From CAZOKH01 sp964580315 (GTDB lineage: Bacteria > Chloroflexota > Anaerolineae > Anaerolineales > Anaerolineaceae), in contig CAZOKH010000030.1 of assembly GCA_964580315.1 (NCBI GenBank), forward strand, positions 1 to 38,298: a DNA stretch of 38,298 nucleotides. Reading direction: 5' to 3'. Numbering within the stretch: the first letter of the stretch is position 1; each line of letters starts with the position of its first letter. Below, one piece after another: positions 31,892 through 38,298 of the stretch. A program made the position numbers and the translations under genes. The notes below the pieces were generated by a model, which did not search any database, had not been told where the DNA came from, and saw only the letters and a list, made by a program, of their open reading frames with translations.

Positions 31892-31917
31892 ACAACGAAA
31901 AGCACGAAACACTCGAA
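31892..31917. repeat. ACAACGAA repeat, third copy
   Basis: ACAACGAAAAGCACGAAACA here resembles the start of the element at 20448 and its inverted end at 20534. All three begin ACAACGAA, followed by an A/C-rich stretch with further ACGAAA-like units. Confidence 0.4.
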
Positions 31918-32002
31918 TATAATTATTGCTGTAAGAAAATTTCTACTGGCGGCTTTTTAGACAGCTCCTTCATTGTTTTCTATCCAGTTAAGAGGATTTA
32001 CG

Positions 32003-32908
32003 GTGACGATTTCTAATGTTTCTTCGGGTGGCATGGGACGGCCTTATCTGGCTGAAGGGGTGAAGGATTTGCCTGCGCCGCTTATGTCTGTGATTCAAAA
32101 CGATGCCCGCTTTCAAGAACCCTGCGATTCGATATTTGTCATTCCTCCCCAGGCTTTCTACCGCGGGTTGTTTGGCTTTAATTCTGTTCCCTGGCAGGCT
32201 CTATTCTTTAAAGCAGACGGCGTTTTCCATATTCGTGCTTCCAGAGATCACAAAGACAGGCAAGTTTGCATTGATTGGATACCGGCTGACCGGATTGTTC
32301 AAACCAGACTTGCTTTGATTTTGCTCTACAGCAAGCTGGAATTCTGGTATGACCGGCAGGGGAAAATTGCGCATAACGTGATTGAATTCAATTCGGTGGC
32401 TTATAACAAGCTCGAGCCTCTGCTTAAGAAAACAATTCGCAACACGTGGCAATCTCCGCCTGAAAAGCCTGAAACAGTCTGGTCGGAATATGTTGATTTG
32501 GAACAATTAAATATCAAATTTTATAATGGGCTGAAACTTTATGGCTTGCAGGCAGACGAGAAAGTGCTGGGGTTTGTATTTCAGCCCGAAATAATGGAAA
32601 GTCATTTGAAATTTATCAAACGGAAAAAAGCCCCCAATTCGCTCGTCGTTATAACAGACAGGCAAATCATACAGATAGAAGAGGAGATCAGTTCGCGATC
32701 TCGTTATGGTTGGATATTTACGTTTTGCCCGCGGCATCGAATTGCAGGAATCGAAACCGCAGCGGTTGATCAATGGTACAGGGTAAGCATCCATTCCATA
32801 TCAGCCGCATCCGAGGATAATTTGGAATTTGTGCTTGAACCCGACAAAATGGCACGATTCCAAGAAATGTGGCAAATGTTTGTGAATGAGGATTTTAAGG
32901 GGAAATAA
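32003..32908 (+). CDS. Hypothetical cytoplasmic protein with PH-like C-terminal half
   Basis: About 301 residues, no signal peptide or membrane helix. The C-terminal half (about 165-300) has the strand pattern of bacterial PH-like domains: EKVLGFVFQPEIM, SLVVITDRQIIQIEEE, RYGWIFTFCPRHRIAGIE, YRVSIHS. The N-terminal half repeats a similar rhythm (QALFFKADGVFHIRAS), so the protein may be two PH-like units. The function is unknown. I start at GTG 32003, six bases after AGAGGA. A TTG at 31973 has no ribosome site. Low GC content. It is divergent from the metal pump and convergent with the Crp/Fnr gene. Confidence 0.75.
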   Translation: MTISNVSSGGMGRPYLAEGVKDLPAPLMSVIQNDARFQEPCDSIFVIPPQAFYRGLFGFNSVPWQALFFKADGVFHIRASRDHKDRQVCIDWIPADRIVQTRLALILLYSKLEFWYDRQGKIAHNVIEFNSVAYNKLEPLLKKTIRNTWQSPPEKPETVWSEYVDLEQLNIKFYNGLKLYGLQADEKVLGFVFQPEIMESHLKFIKRKKAPNSLVVITDRQIIQIEEEISSRSRYGWIFTFCPRHRIAGIETAAVDQWYRVSIHSISAASEDNLEFVLEPDKMARFQEMWQMFVNEDFKGK

Positions 32909-32942
32909 ATAGTTTCGCGCAAGTGCTGTGGGCCGCTTGTCT

Positions 32943-33692
32943 TTATTCTTCAGCGGCCAAACCTTCCAGCGCTTTCAGATCGGCGACGCCCACCCACTGC
33001 CGTCCACTTTCAAGGATTCCCTGGTTTTGCAACTGGCTCATCACCCGGCTGACGGCTTCAGATGTGGCGCCGGTCATTTCGGCCAACTCGTCGCGCGAAA
33101 GCGGTGTGTTGATCACCAGCATGTCTTCCACCGGGCGGCCGATTTTGCGCACCAGTTGCAGCAGAGTGACGGCAATGCGCCTTTCAAGCGGCATGGAGCT
33201 CAACTGCAGCACGCGCCGGTTGGCAGCTTCCAGGCGTTGGGCCATAATTTGCAGCGACTTGAAGGCCAGTTCGGGGTGGTCGTTGAGGATTTGACGGAAG
33301 GAGTCGGAGCGCACACTGAGAATGCAGGAATGGATTTGCGTTCGGGCGGTGTCGGAGTAGGCTGACGCGCCCAGCGCCGCCAGGTTGCCAAAGAATTCGC
33401 CGGAGGTCAAAATGTCCAGCAGCACATTGCGCCCGTTCACACCGTGCTGCATCAATTTCACTTTGCCGTCGGCCACCACAAACAAGCGCTCGGCGGGGTC
33501 GCCTTCCTGGTAAACGGTTTCTCCGGCTTCATAACCCACATCGACAAAGTGCCGGTTGACCGCTTCCATCTCTTCACGCGATAGCCCGGCAAAAAAGGGC
33601 AGGTGCGACAGGATGTTCAAGCGCAAATGGATCGAGCAGTTGTGCGGCTCGGTGGTGATGAGATTGACCGGCGATTTGCGGCGGGATTTCAA
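32943..33692 (-). CDS. Crp/Fnr-family transcriptional regulator (Dnr/FNR-like recognition helix)
   Basis: 249 residues. The N-terminal cNMP-binding-fold domain (about 28-145) has YEAGETVYQEGDPAERLFVVADGKV and LTSGEFFGNLAALG. A long dimer helix and a C-terminal HTH follow (about 195-232: LSRDELAEMTGATSEAVSRVMSQLQNQGIL). The recognition helix has E-x-x-S-R, the FNR E209/S212/R213 pattern that reads TTGAT. There is no FNR-type cysteine cluster (one Cys only), so an oxygen-labile FeS is unlikely; a haem/NO or other signal is possible. The start is TTG at 33692 after GAGGAGCACAAT. The upstream extension has no ribosome site. Confidence 0.9.
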   Translation of the reverse strand: MKSRRKSPVNLITTEPHNCSIHLRLNILSHLPFFAGLSREEMEAVNRHFVDVGYEAGETVYQEGDPAERLFVVADGKVKLMQHGVNGRNVLLDILTSGEFFGNLAALGASAYSDTARTQIHSCILSVRSDSFRQILNDHPELAFKSLQIMAQRLEAANRRVLQLSSMPLERRIAVTLLQLVRKIGRPVEDMLVINTPLSRDELAEMTGATSEAVSRVMSQLQNQGILESGRQWVGVADLKALEGLAAEE

Positions 33693-33750
33693 ATTGTGCT
33701 CCTCATGGGGTAATTGTAACAAGAAAGCAGGGCGCATGACCGGAAAGACA

Positions 33751-33780
33751 AAGAACACTCCCTGAAAGGAGAGTGCTCTT
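33751..33780 (-). terminator. Terminator of the MerR-VWA operon
   Basis: AAGAACACTC (33751-33760) pairs with GAGTGCTCTT (33771-33780), with one G-U pair on the minus strand. CC/GG pairs inside around a TGAAA loop. On the minus strand it is followed by TGTCTTT. It lies 47 bases after the VWA stop codon. Confidence 0.75.
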
Positions 33781-33827
33781 TTGTGCCAGGCGTCCTGGCT
33801 GCCCCCGTGTTGATGGTTTGTTCAGGA

Positions 33828-35066
33828 TTAATCTGGTCGATGGCGCTTGCGGTTGTAGGAGTTGTAATGCGACTGCTTGCGGTCGGCTTCGTCCATGCCG
33901 CGCCGCATGCGCTCTGACATGCGCAGATATTCATCGGCTTCCTGTGGGCTGAGGTGCGACAGGTTGTTGGAAACGGACTGGTTGAGCATGGCATGGGCTA
34001 CCTGACGGTCACCGCGGCGCTCATGTTTCAGGGCTTCGGTGACGGTGTCAGCCATATCCACCAGCGCAAAACGATTGAGCAAGTCCTGGTTGCGCGGAGC
34101 AGACTCAACATCTTCCTGGCGGGCGTAGGTTAACACGGCTGAATCCTGGGCTTCCAGTAGTTGATCGCTTTCGTCTTTGCCGTAGATGCGGGCGTTGAAC
34201 CTGAGTTCACTGGAGCCATTGACCGGCGGTGTTGAAAATTTGATAAAAACTTGCTGTGATTGCCCCGAGTAAAGGTTGCCCAGGGAGAGATGCAGCCTGC
34301 CTTCAGAGAATTCGGCAATCCAGCCGCCCAGCACTTTCAGGCGCAGATGGGCGGGAAAATCAAGGTTGATTTCAACATTGCGCGCCGTGACCGCCGCCAA
34401 TTCGTCAAACTCGCGGTGGAAAATGTCAGGGATGTCGGCGGGCGTTTCGATGTAGTAGAAATTGCCATTGCCCTGGTTCGACATGGCTTCCAGCAGGTGT
34501 TCGTTAAACCCCCTGCCCACCCCAAAGGTCGAAGTGGATACACCGCGCCGCGAGATTTCACGGGCATGCCGGGCCAGTTCTTCCAGATCAATCATGCCCA
34601 CGTTGGCCAACCCATCGGTAAGCAGCAGGGTGCGGTTGAGAGATGTGTCTTGCGCCACAGATGCTGCTTCCTGGCAGCCGATTAACCATCCGCCGCCCAG
34701 GTTGGTGCTGCCGCCGGGTCTAAGCTGCATGACACGGCGTTTGAGTTCGATGCGGTTGCTGTCGGTTACAGGGGTGATGGGTGACAATAAATTGACTTCG
34801 TCATCATACGCCACCAGCGCCACCCGGTCCTGTTCCTGCAGCAAATCCAACACGTGGCAGGCAGCCTGCTTCACATATTCCAGCTTCTCGCCAGCCATCG
34901 AGCCGCTGCGGTCGAGCACCAGCGCCAGGTTGAGGCTGGGACGCTGTTCCAGCCTGGCGGCGGTTGGTGCTTTCAGGCTGATTTCCAATATGCGCTGGGT
35001 TGGAATTTCACGCGCAATAAATGCCTGGTCGGTTTTCAAATGAAATGATAATGGTTGATCTGTCAT
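33828..35066 (-). CDS. Von Willebrand factor A (VWA) domain protein
   Basis: 412 residues, cytoplasmic by lack of a signal. The VWA domain (about 43-225) has a complete MIDAS: D52-R-S54-G-S56, T121 in GGSTNLGGG and D151 in LLLTDGLANVG. A beta-rich region follows (230-320) and a charged helical C-terminus (RMRRGMDEADRKQSHYNSYNRKRHRPD). VWA domains bind protein partners through a metal ion. The partner here is not seen; no MoxR ATPase lies nearby. It follows the MerR gene by 11 bases and ends at a terminator, a compact two-gene operon. Confidence 0.92.
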   Translation of the reverse strand: MTDQPLSFHLKTDQAFIAREIPTQRILEISLKAPTAARLEQRPSLNLALVLDRSGSMAGEKLEYVKQAACHVLDLLQEQDRVALVAYDDEVNLLSPITPVTDSNRIELKRRVMQLRPGGSTNLGGGWLIGCQEAASVAQDTSLNRTLLLTDGLANVGMIDLEELARHAREISRRGVSTSTFGVGRGFNEHLLEAMSNQGNGNFYYIETPADIPDIFHREFDELAAVTARNVEINLDFPAHLRLKVLGGWIAEFSEGRLHLSLGNLYSGQSQQVFIKFSTPPVNGSSELRFNARIYGKDESDQLLEAQDSAVLTYARQEDVESAPRNQDLLNRFALVDMADTVTEALKHERRGDRQVAHAMLNQSVSNNLSHLSPQEADEYLRMSERMRRGMDEADRKQSHYNSYNRKRHRPD

Positions 35067-35077
35067 GTTGCCCCTCC

Positions 35078-35692
35078 TTAATCGGTCTGGCGAAATAATT
35101 TGCTGGCAAAGGCAATCAGCTGCTGGATGCGGCTGCTGGTATCTGAATCGACCGGCAGCAACAAGTTCAACTCGATGCCCGGCGCCAGCGGGATGCGCTG
35201 CCAGGTTTCTCCTTCGACAAGCGAGTAATTGGCATTAGAAACTTGCAAGTTGGATGGAGCGGGCGTGTTGCGCCTTACCGGCTGCGAAAACTGCGGTGGG
35301 CTGGAAACACTGGATGAGCGCAGCACATTTTGCTCATTCATCAACCTGGAGATATATTCCAACGCATTGGACGGCTTGTTGGATTTGGCCTGATTGCGAT
35401 TCACGCTTGATTCGCTTTTTTGATTGGAAGGGATTTGCTCCATCAAACGCTGTGCCACTTCTTCGTCGGAAAGCGAAATGATAATTTGCCGGATTTCTCG
35501 CAGGGGCAGATAGGCGTCTTTCATGCGGCGGATGAGCTCCAGGCGGTTGAGATGCTGCTGTGAGTAGTATGCATATTTTCCCTGAAATTCAGGCTGCGGA
35601 AGCAAGCCTTCGTTGGTGTAGTAGCGTATGGTGCGCACGGTGGTCCCGGCGCGCTGTGCAAGCTCATTGATTAAGAATTTTTCTCTTTGCAT
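35078..35692 (-). CDS. MerR-family transcriptional regulator
   Basis: 204 residues. The N-terminal MerR HTH (about 5-70) reads FLINELAQRAGTTVRTIRYYTNEGLLPQP, then YYSQQHLNRLELIRRMKDAYLPLREIRQII. A low-complexity Ser/Asn/Pro linker (about 90-150) joins a C-terminal motif ETWQRIPLAPGIELNLLLP (about 163-181). No metal-binding cysteines are present, so it is not a classical metal sensor. The end of the protein probably binds a ligand or the VWA partner. The promoter has a palindrome in its spacer, fitting MerR autoregulation. Confidence 0.9.
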   Translation of the reverse strand: MQREKFLINELAQRAGTTVRTIRYYTNEGLLPQPEFQGKYAYYSQQHLNRLELIRRMKDAYLPLREIRQIIISLSDEEVAQRLMEQIPSNQKSESSVNRNQAKSNKPSNALEYISRLMNEQNVLRSSSVSSPPQFSQPVRRNTPAPSNLQVSNANYSLVEGETWQRIPLAPGIELNLLLPVDSDTSSRIQQLIAFASKLFRQTD

Positions 35693-35722
35693 GTTTCTAC
35701 CTGTCGTTTACCTGTGTATATG

Positions 35723-35751
35723 ATAATAACAGTATTACGTAATAATGTCAA
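35723..35751 (-). promoter_or_regulatory. MerR-VWA promoter with palindrome in the spacer
   Basis: On the minus strand, TTGACA (35751-35746) and TATTAT (35728-35723) are 17 bases apart. The spacer contains the perfect 12-bp palindrome TATTACGTAATA (35733-35744). MerR proteins bind between -35 and -10, usually with a 19-bp spacer. A 17-bp spacer suggests repression rather than classical DNA-twist activation. Confidence 0.7.
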
Positions 35752-35867
35752 TATATAAATGGATCCAATTTGCTTGACATTGTAGAGAATCTTGGTTCTG
35801 CTCCCCTTTCCGCGAGTATACTTAATGGTTGGAAGATTCATCAATATGGACTTCCAGGGAGAATAGA

Positions 35868-37877
35868 ATGGTAAAGATCGTTATGGATGGATTGCTGATT
35901 ATCCTGGCAGTGTTAGTGGTTGGTGTTCTGTTGTCCGGAATCCGCTTCATCCCCAATAACCGTATTGGCATTGTGGAAAAACGCTTTGGCCGGCGCTCGG
36001 TGCGGGGCGGTTTCATTGCACGCAGTGGTGAAGCTGGCTATCAACCCGATGTGCTGCGCGGTGGGCTGCATTATTTAATGCCCATTCAATTTGTTGTCCA
36101 CAAAGAACCGTTGGTGACCATTGCACAGGGCAAGATTGGTTATATCTTTGCCCGCGACGGCGAGCCGTTGAGCGCCATGCAGGTGCTGGCTTCTAACACC
36201 ACTGCCAACGATTTTCAAGACGTGGCGGCCTTCCTGAAAAACGGCGGGCAGCGCGGTCCGCAGCGTCAGATTTTACGCGAGGGAACCTATGCCATCAACC
36301 TGGCGCAGTTCGTGGTCATCACCGAAGAACGGGTGTATTACCTTTCGTTGAGCAAAGATGATCAGACCGTCATTCAAAACATGGCGCAGGTTATCAACAA
36401 CCGCAAGGGTTTCACCCCGGTTGTGATTAAAGACTCGGATGATTTGATCGGGGTGGTTACCGTGCACGACGGGCCATCCTTGCCGCCAGGCGAGATCATT
36501 GCCCCGGTGGTGGGCAGCGATCCGGATGACTCGCACACCTATCACAACAACTTCCAGATGCCCGACCGTTTCATCCATGCCAACGGCATGCGCGGACGAC
36601 AGCTTCAGGTGCTGGTGGAAGGCACTTACTACCTCAATCGCCTGTTTGCCACGGTGGAAATGATCCCCAAGACCGTGATTGATGTGGGTTTTGTGGGTGT
36701 GGTGGTTTCCTACACCGGCAAGGTGGGTGAAGACCTTTCCGGCACTGAATACCGCCACGGTGAGCTGGTGAGCTCAGGCAACCGCGGTGTGTGGAAGGAG
36801 CCGCTGCTGCCCGGTAAATACGCTTTCAATACCTATGCTGGCAAGGTGATCCCTGTGCCGACCACCAACATTATCCTTAAGTGGATCAAGAGCGAGGTGG
36901 GGTCGCACATGTTCGACGAGAACCTGTCGGAAGTGTCGCTGATCACCAAAGACGCTTTTGAACCCTCACTGCCTCTTTCGGTGGTGATTCATATCGACTA
37001 CCAGAAAGCCCCGCTGGTCATTCAGCGCTTTGGCGACGTGAAGAAACTGGTGGAACAAACCCTCGACCCGATGGTGTCGGCCTATTTTAAGAACATCGGC
37101 CAGACGCGCACCCTGATCCACCTGATCCAGGAGCGCAATGACATTCAAAACACAGCCAGCAAAGAAATGCGCGACAAGTTTGCGCACTACAACCTGGAAT
37201 TGGAAGAGGTGCTGATCGGCACGCCTGCCACCAACGGCGAAGACAAGCAAATTGAGATCATTTTGAACCAGTTGCGTTCACGCCAGATTGCGGTGGAGCA
37301 AATTGAAACCTATGAGCGCCAGCAGACTGCAGCCGCCAAAGAGCGCGAACTGCGTGAGGCGCAGGCGCGCACCGAACAGCAGCGCAACATCACCGAATCG
37401 GAGTTAAGCATCACGGTGCAGTCCAACCAGGGTAAGGCTGAGTACCAGCGCGCCCTGCAGCAGGCGGCGCAGATCCGCGCCCTGGCGCAGGCCGATGCCG
37501 AGCGCATTGCCCGCACGGGTATCGCCCAGGCTATTGCCACCGAAGAACAGGTGGCGGCCTACGGCGGTCCGCAGTTCCAGGTGACCCAGCAGGTGATGAA
37601 CCGCTTTGCCGAGGCGGTGCAGCAGTCGCGCGTGGATGTGGTGCCGCGTGTGGTGGTGGGCGGCGGCAGCGGCGAGAACGGCGCCTCCGGCAGCAGCATC
37701 ATGGAAGGCTTGCTGACCCTGCTGCTTTCCGACAAGCTGAACCTGGCGGTGACGGGTGAGGCGAAGAAAGAGCAGAATCCCGAAATCGACCGGCTGCGCG
37801 GCGAAATTCGCAAGGGCTTAAGCGAGAAACGCGACGAAACACCCGGCGCGGCAACGCCCCCGGATGCGAAAGCGTAA
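35868..37877 (+). CDS. Large SPFH/flotillin-like membrane-associated protein
   Basis: 669 residues. One N-terminal membrane helix (about 7-27) is followed by a band-7/SPFH core (about 28-435) that includes a long segment with VVVSYTGKVGEDLSG, GVWKEPLLPGKYAFN and IDYQKAPLVIQRFGDV. A long Glu/Ala/Gln-rich coiled coil follows (about 440-590, RQQTAAAKERELREAQARTE). The C-terminal tail is variable with a Gly-rich GGGSGENG. Flotillin-like proteins form membrane microdomain scaffolds. It is longer than typical flotillin (about 500) because the core has an insert. The ATG at 35868 follows GGGAGAATAGA. Upstream, TATACT (35815-35820) may be a -10. It is monocistronic, with a strong terminator. Confidence 0.88.
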   Translation: MVKIVMDGLLIILAVLVVGVLLSGIRFIPNNRIGIVEKRFGRRSVRGGFIARSGEAGYQPDVLRGGLHYLMPIQFVVHKEPLVTIAQGKIGYIFARDGEPLSAMQVLASNTTANDFQDVAAFLKNGGQRGPQRQILREGTYAINLAQFVVITEERVYYLSLSKDDQTVIQNMAQVINNRKGFTPVVIKDSDDLIGVVTVHDGPSLPPGEIIAPVVGSDPDDSHTYHNNFQMPDRFIHANGMRGRQLQVLVEGTYYLNRLFATVEMIPKTVIDVGFVGVVVSYTGKVGEDLSGTEYRHGELVSSGNRGVWKEPLLPGKYAFNTYAGKVIPVPTTNIILKWIKSEVGSHMFDENLSEVSLITKDAFEPSLPLSVVIHIDYQKAPLVIQRFGDVKKLVEQTLDPMVSAYFKNIGQTRTLIHLIQERNDIQNTASKEMRDKFAHYNLELEEVLIGTPATNGEDKQIEIILNQLRSRQIAVEQIETYERQQTAAAKERELREAQARTEQQRNITESELSITVQSNQGKAEYQRALQQAAQIRALAQADAERIARTGIAQAIATEEQVAAYGGPQFQVTQQVMNRFAEAVQQSRVDVVPRVVVGGGSGENGASGSSIMEGLLTLLLSDKLNLAVTGEAKKEQNPEIDRLRGEIRKGLSEKRDETPGAATPPDAKA

Positions 37878-37888
37878 CAAAATGAATG

Positions 37889-37929
37889 GACCCTTAGGAT
37901 TTTCAAAATCCTAAGGGTCTCGTTTTTTT
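37889..37929 (+). terminator. Strong intrinsic terminator of the SPFH gene
   Basis: GACCCTTAGGATTTT (37889-37903) is inverted as AAAATCCTAAGGGTC (37905-37919) around a single C, followed by TCG and seven T (37923-37929). It starts 11 bases after the stop codon. Confidence 0.93.
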
Positions 37930-37944
37930 GACGGCAAAGCGGTA

Positions 37945-38241
37945 TTAACGAGTTAAAACCTCATCCTCATTCTTTGTAATTACCACCAGGATGATCTTTG
38001 ACGCATATTGTTCCAATGCGTCACGGTGAGGCGGAATGGACAGCCCCCTGGATTGAAGCATGGCCGCCATCATGCGCGGGTGGCGGCGCAGACGAATCTC
38101 CAGGTAATCGGCGATTGCTTTTGCGTCGGTGATGATCTCGGCAGCGCCGCCAAAGCGCTGCCCTTTGAGGCGCACCTCAACCTGTGGGTTGGCTTGCAGG
38201 TTGCGCAGCCAGTCGGCTTTTTGCCCCAGGGCTGACCCCAA
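37945..38241 (-). pseudogene. C-terminal remnant of an F420/nitroreductase-family (Ddn-like) oxidoreductase
   Basis: The 98-codon frame reads GQKADWLRNLQANPQVEVRLKGQRFGGAAEII, the second half of deazaflavin-dependent nitroreductase-like proteins of about 140-150 residues. The first beta-strands with the T-G-R-K-S-G-K motif are missing. Upstream in the same frame lies TAA (two codons before the TTG), so nothing extends it. The DNA beyond 38242 to the window end reads as an unrelated tail (KELWIFLTRIYRKKVA then stop). A partial, recently truncated gene is most likely; a short functional variant starting at TTG is less likely. Confidence 0.65.
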
Positions 38242-38298
38242 ATAAGATTACGCAACCTTTTTTCTGTAAATTCGAGTCAGAAATATCCACAGTTCTTT

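Noticed and set aside
1..38298. tRNA, rRNA, CRISPR, transposase, prophage and riboswitch signals
   Set aside because: Scanned by eye for T-loop motifs, regular spaced repeats and known leader motifs; none was convincing. A tool search (tRNAscan, Infernal) would be decisive.

Overview
The window reads as chromosomal DNA of an anaerobic or facultatively anaerobic bacterium, most likely a member of the Chloroflexota (Anaerolineae-like). This is a judgement from gene content: a solute-binding lipoprotein fused to Trp-rich NBR1/FW Ig-like domains, a hybrid cluster protein, an EFR1-type flavodoxin/ferredoxin, DUF6064 and YrdB membrane proteins, many standalone SAM methyltransferases, and several TTG/GTG starts. 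No rRNA, tRNA, CRISPR array, transposase or phage gene was seen. About 35 intact genes are present, mostly in short operons of one to three genes, with a striking number of broken gene remnants between them.

Layout. 1-3.2 kb: a small helical protein, convergent with a three-gene minus operon (4-TM protein, DUF3267 zincin-like protein, group II PLP decarboxylase). 3.3-6.4 kb: a membrane-anchored unknown, then a two-component system (histidine kinase, OmpR-type regulator) below a His-tailed membrane protein. 6.5-9.9 kb: M28 peptidase, two isoprenylcysteine-methyltransferase-like membrane enzymes and a SAM methyltransferase. The promoters of the His-tailed protein and of the first ICMT-like gene share a 43-bp module and are probably one regulon of the two-component system. 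10.2-12.9 kb: DUF6064, methyltransferase, HEAT-like protein, YrdB. 12.8-16.2 kb: a split duplication. A YrdB-5'/methyltransferase-3' junction occurs twice, around a low-GC insert that carries the solute-binding/FW lipoprotein.

16.3-27.6 kb: iron alcohol dehydrogenase, metallo-beta-lactamase-fold remnant, membrane-anchored alpha/beta hydrolase, small membrane protein, an autoregulated TetR gene and a phosphoenolpyruvate-synthase/rifampicin-phosphotransferase-like enzyme, PAS-GGDEF cyclase, GNAT, PhnB-like remnant, EFR1 ferredoxin, UbiA prenyltransferase. 27.8-33.7 kb: hybrid cluster protein, metal P-type ATPase with a separate HMA chaperone behind an FNR-type promoter, PH-like protein, and a Crp/Fnr regulator whose recognition helix fits that box. 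33.8-38.3 kb: MerR-VWA operon with a palindrome in its promoter spacer, a large SPFH/flotillin-like protein, and a truncated F420/nitroreductase-family remnant.

How it fits together: the right half has an anaerobic/redox and metal theme (Hcp, EFR1, Fnr-type regulator, metal ATPase). The left half is membrane sensing plus methyl transfer. The window holds at least five gene remnants and two families of short dispersed repeats, which points to active small-scale rearrangement. The most novel items are the twin two-component promoters, the split duplication around the SBP-FW gene, the TetR operator lying exactly in a 17-bp promoter spacer, and the CPG-motif metal ATPase under an FNR box.
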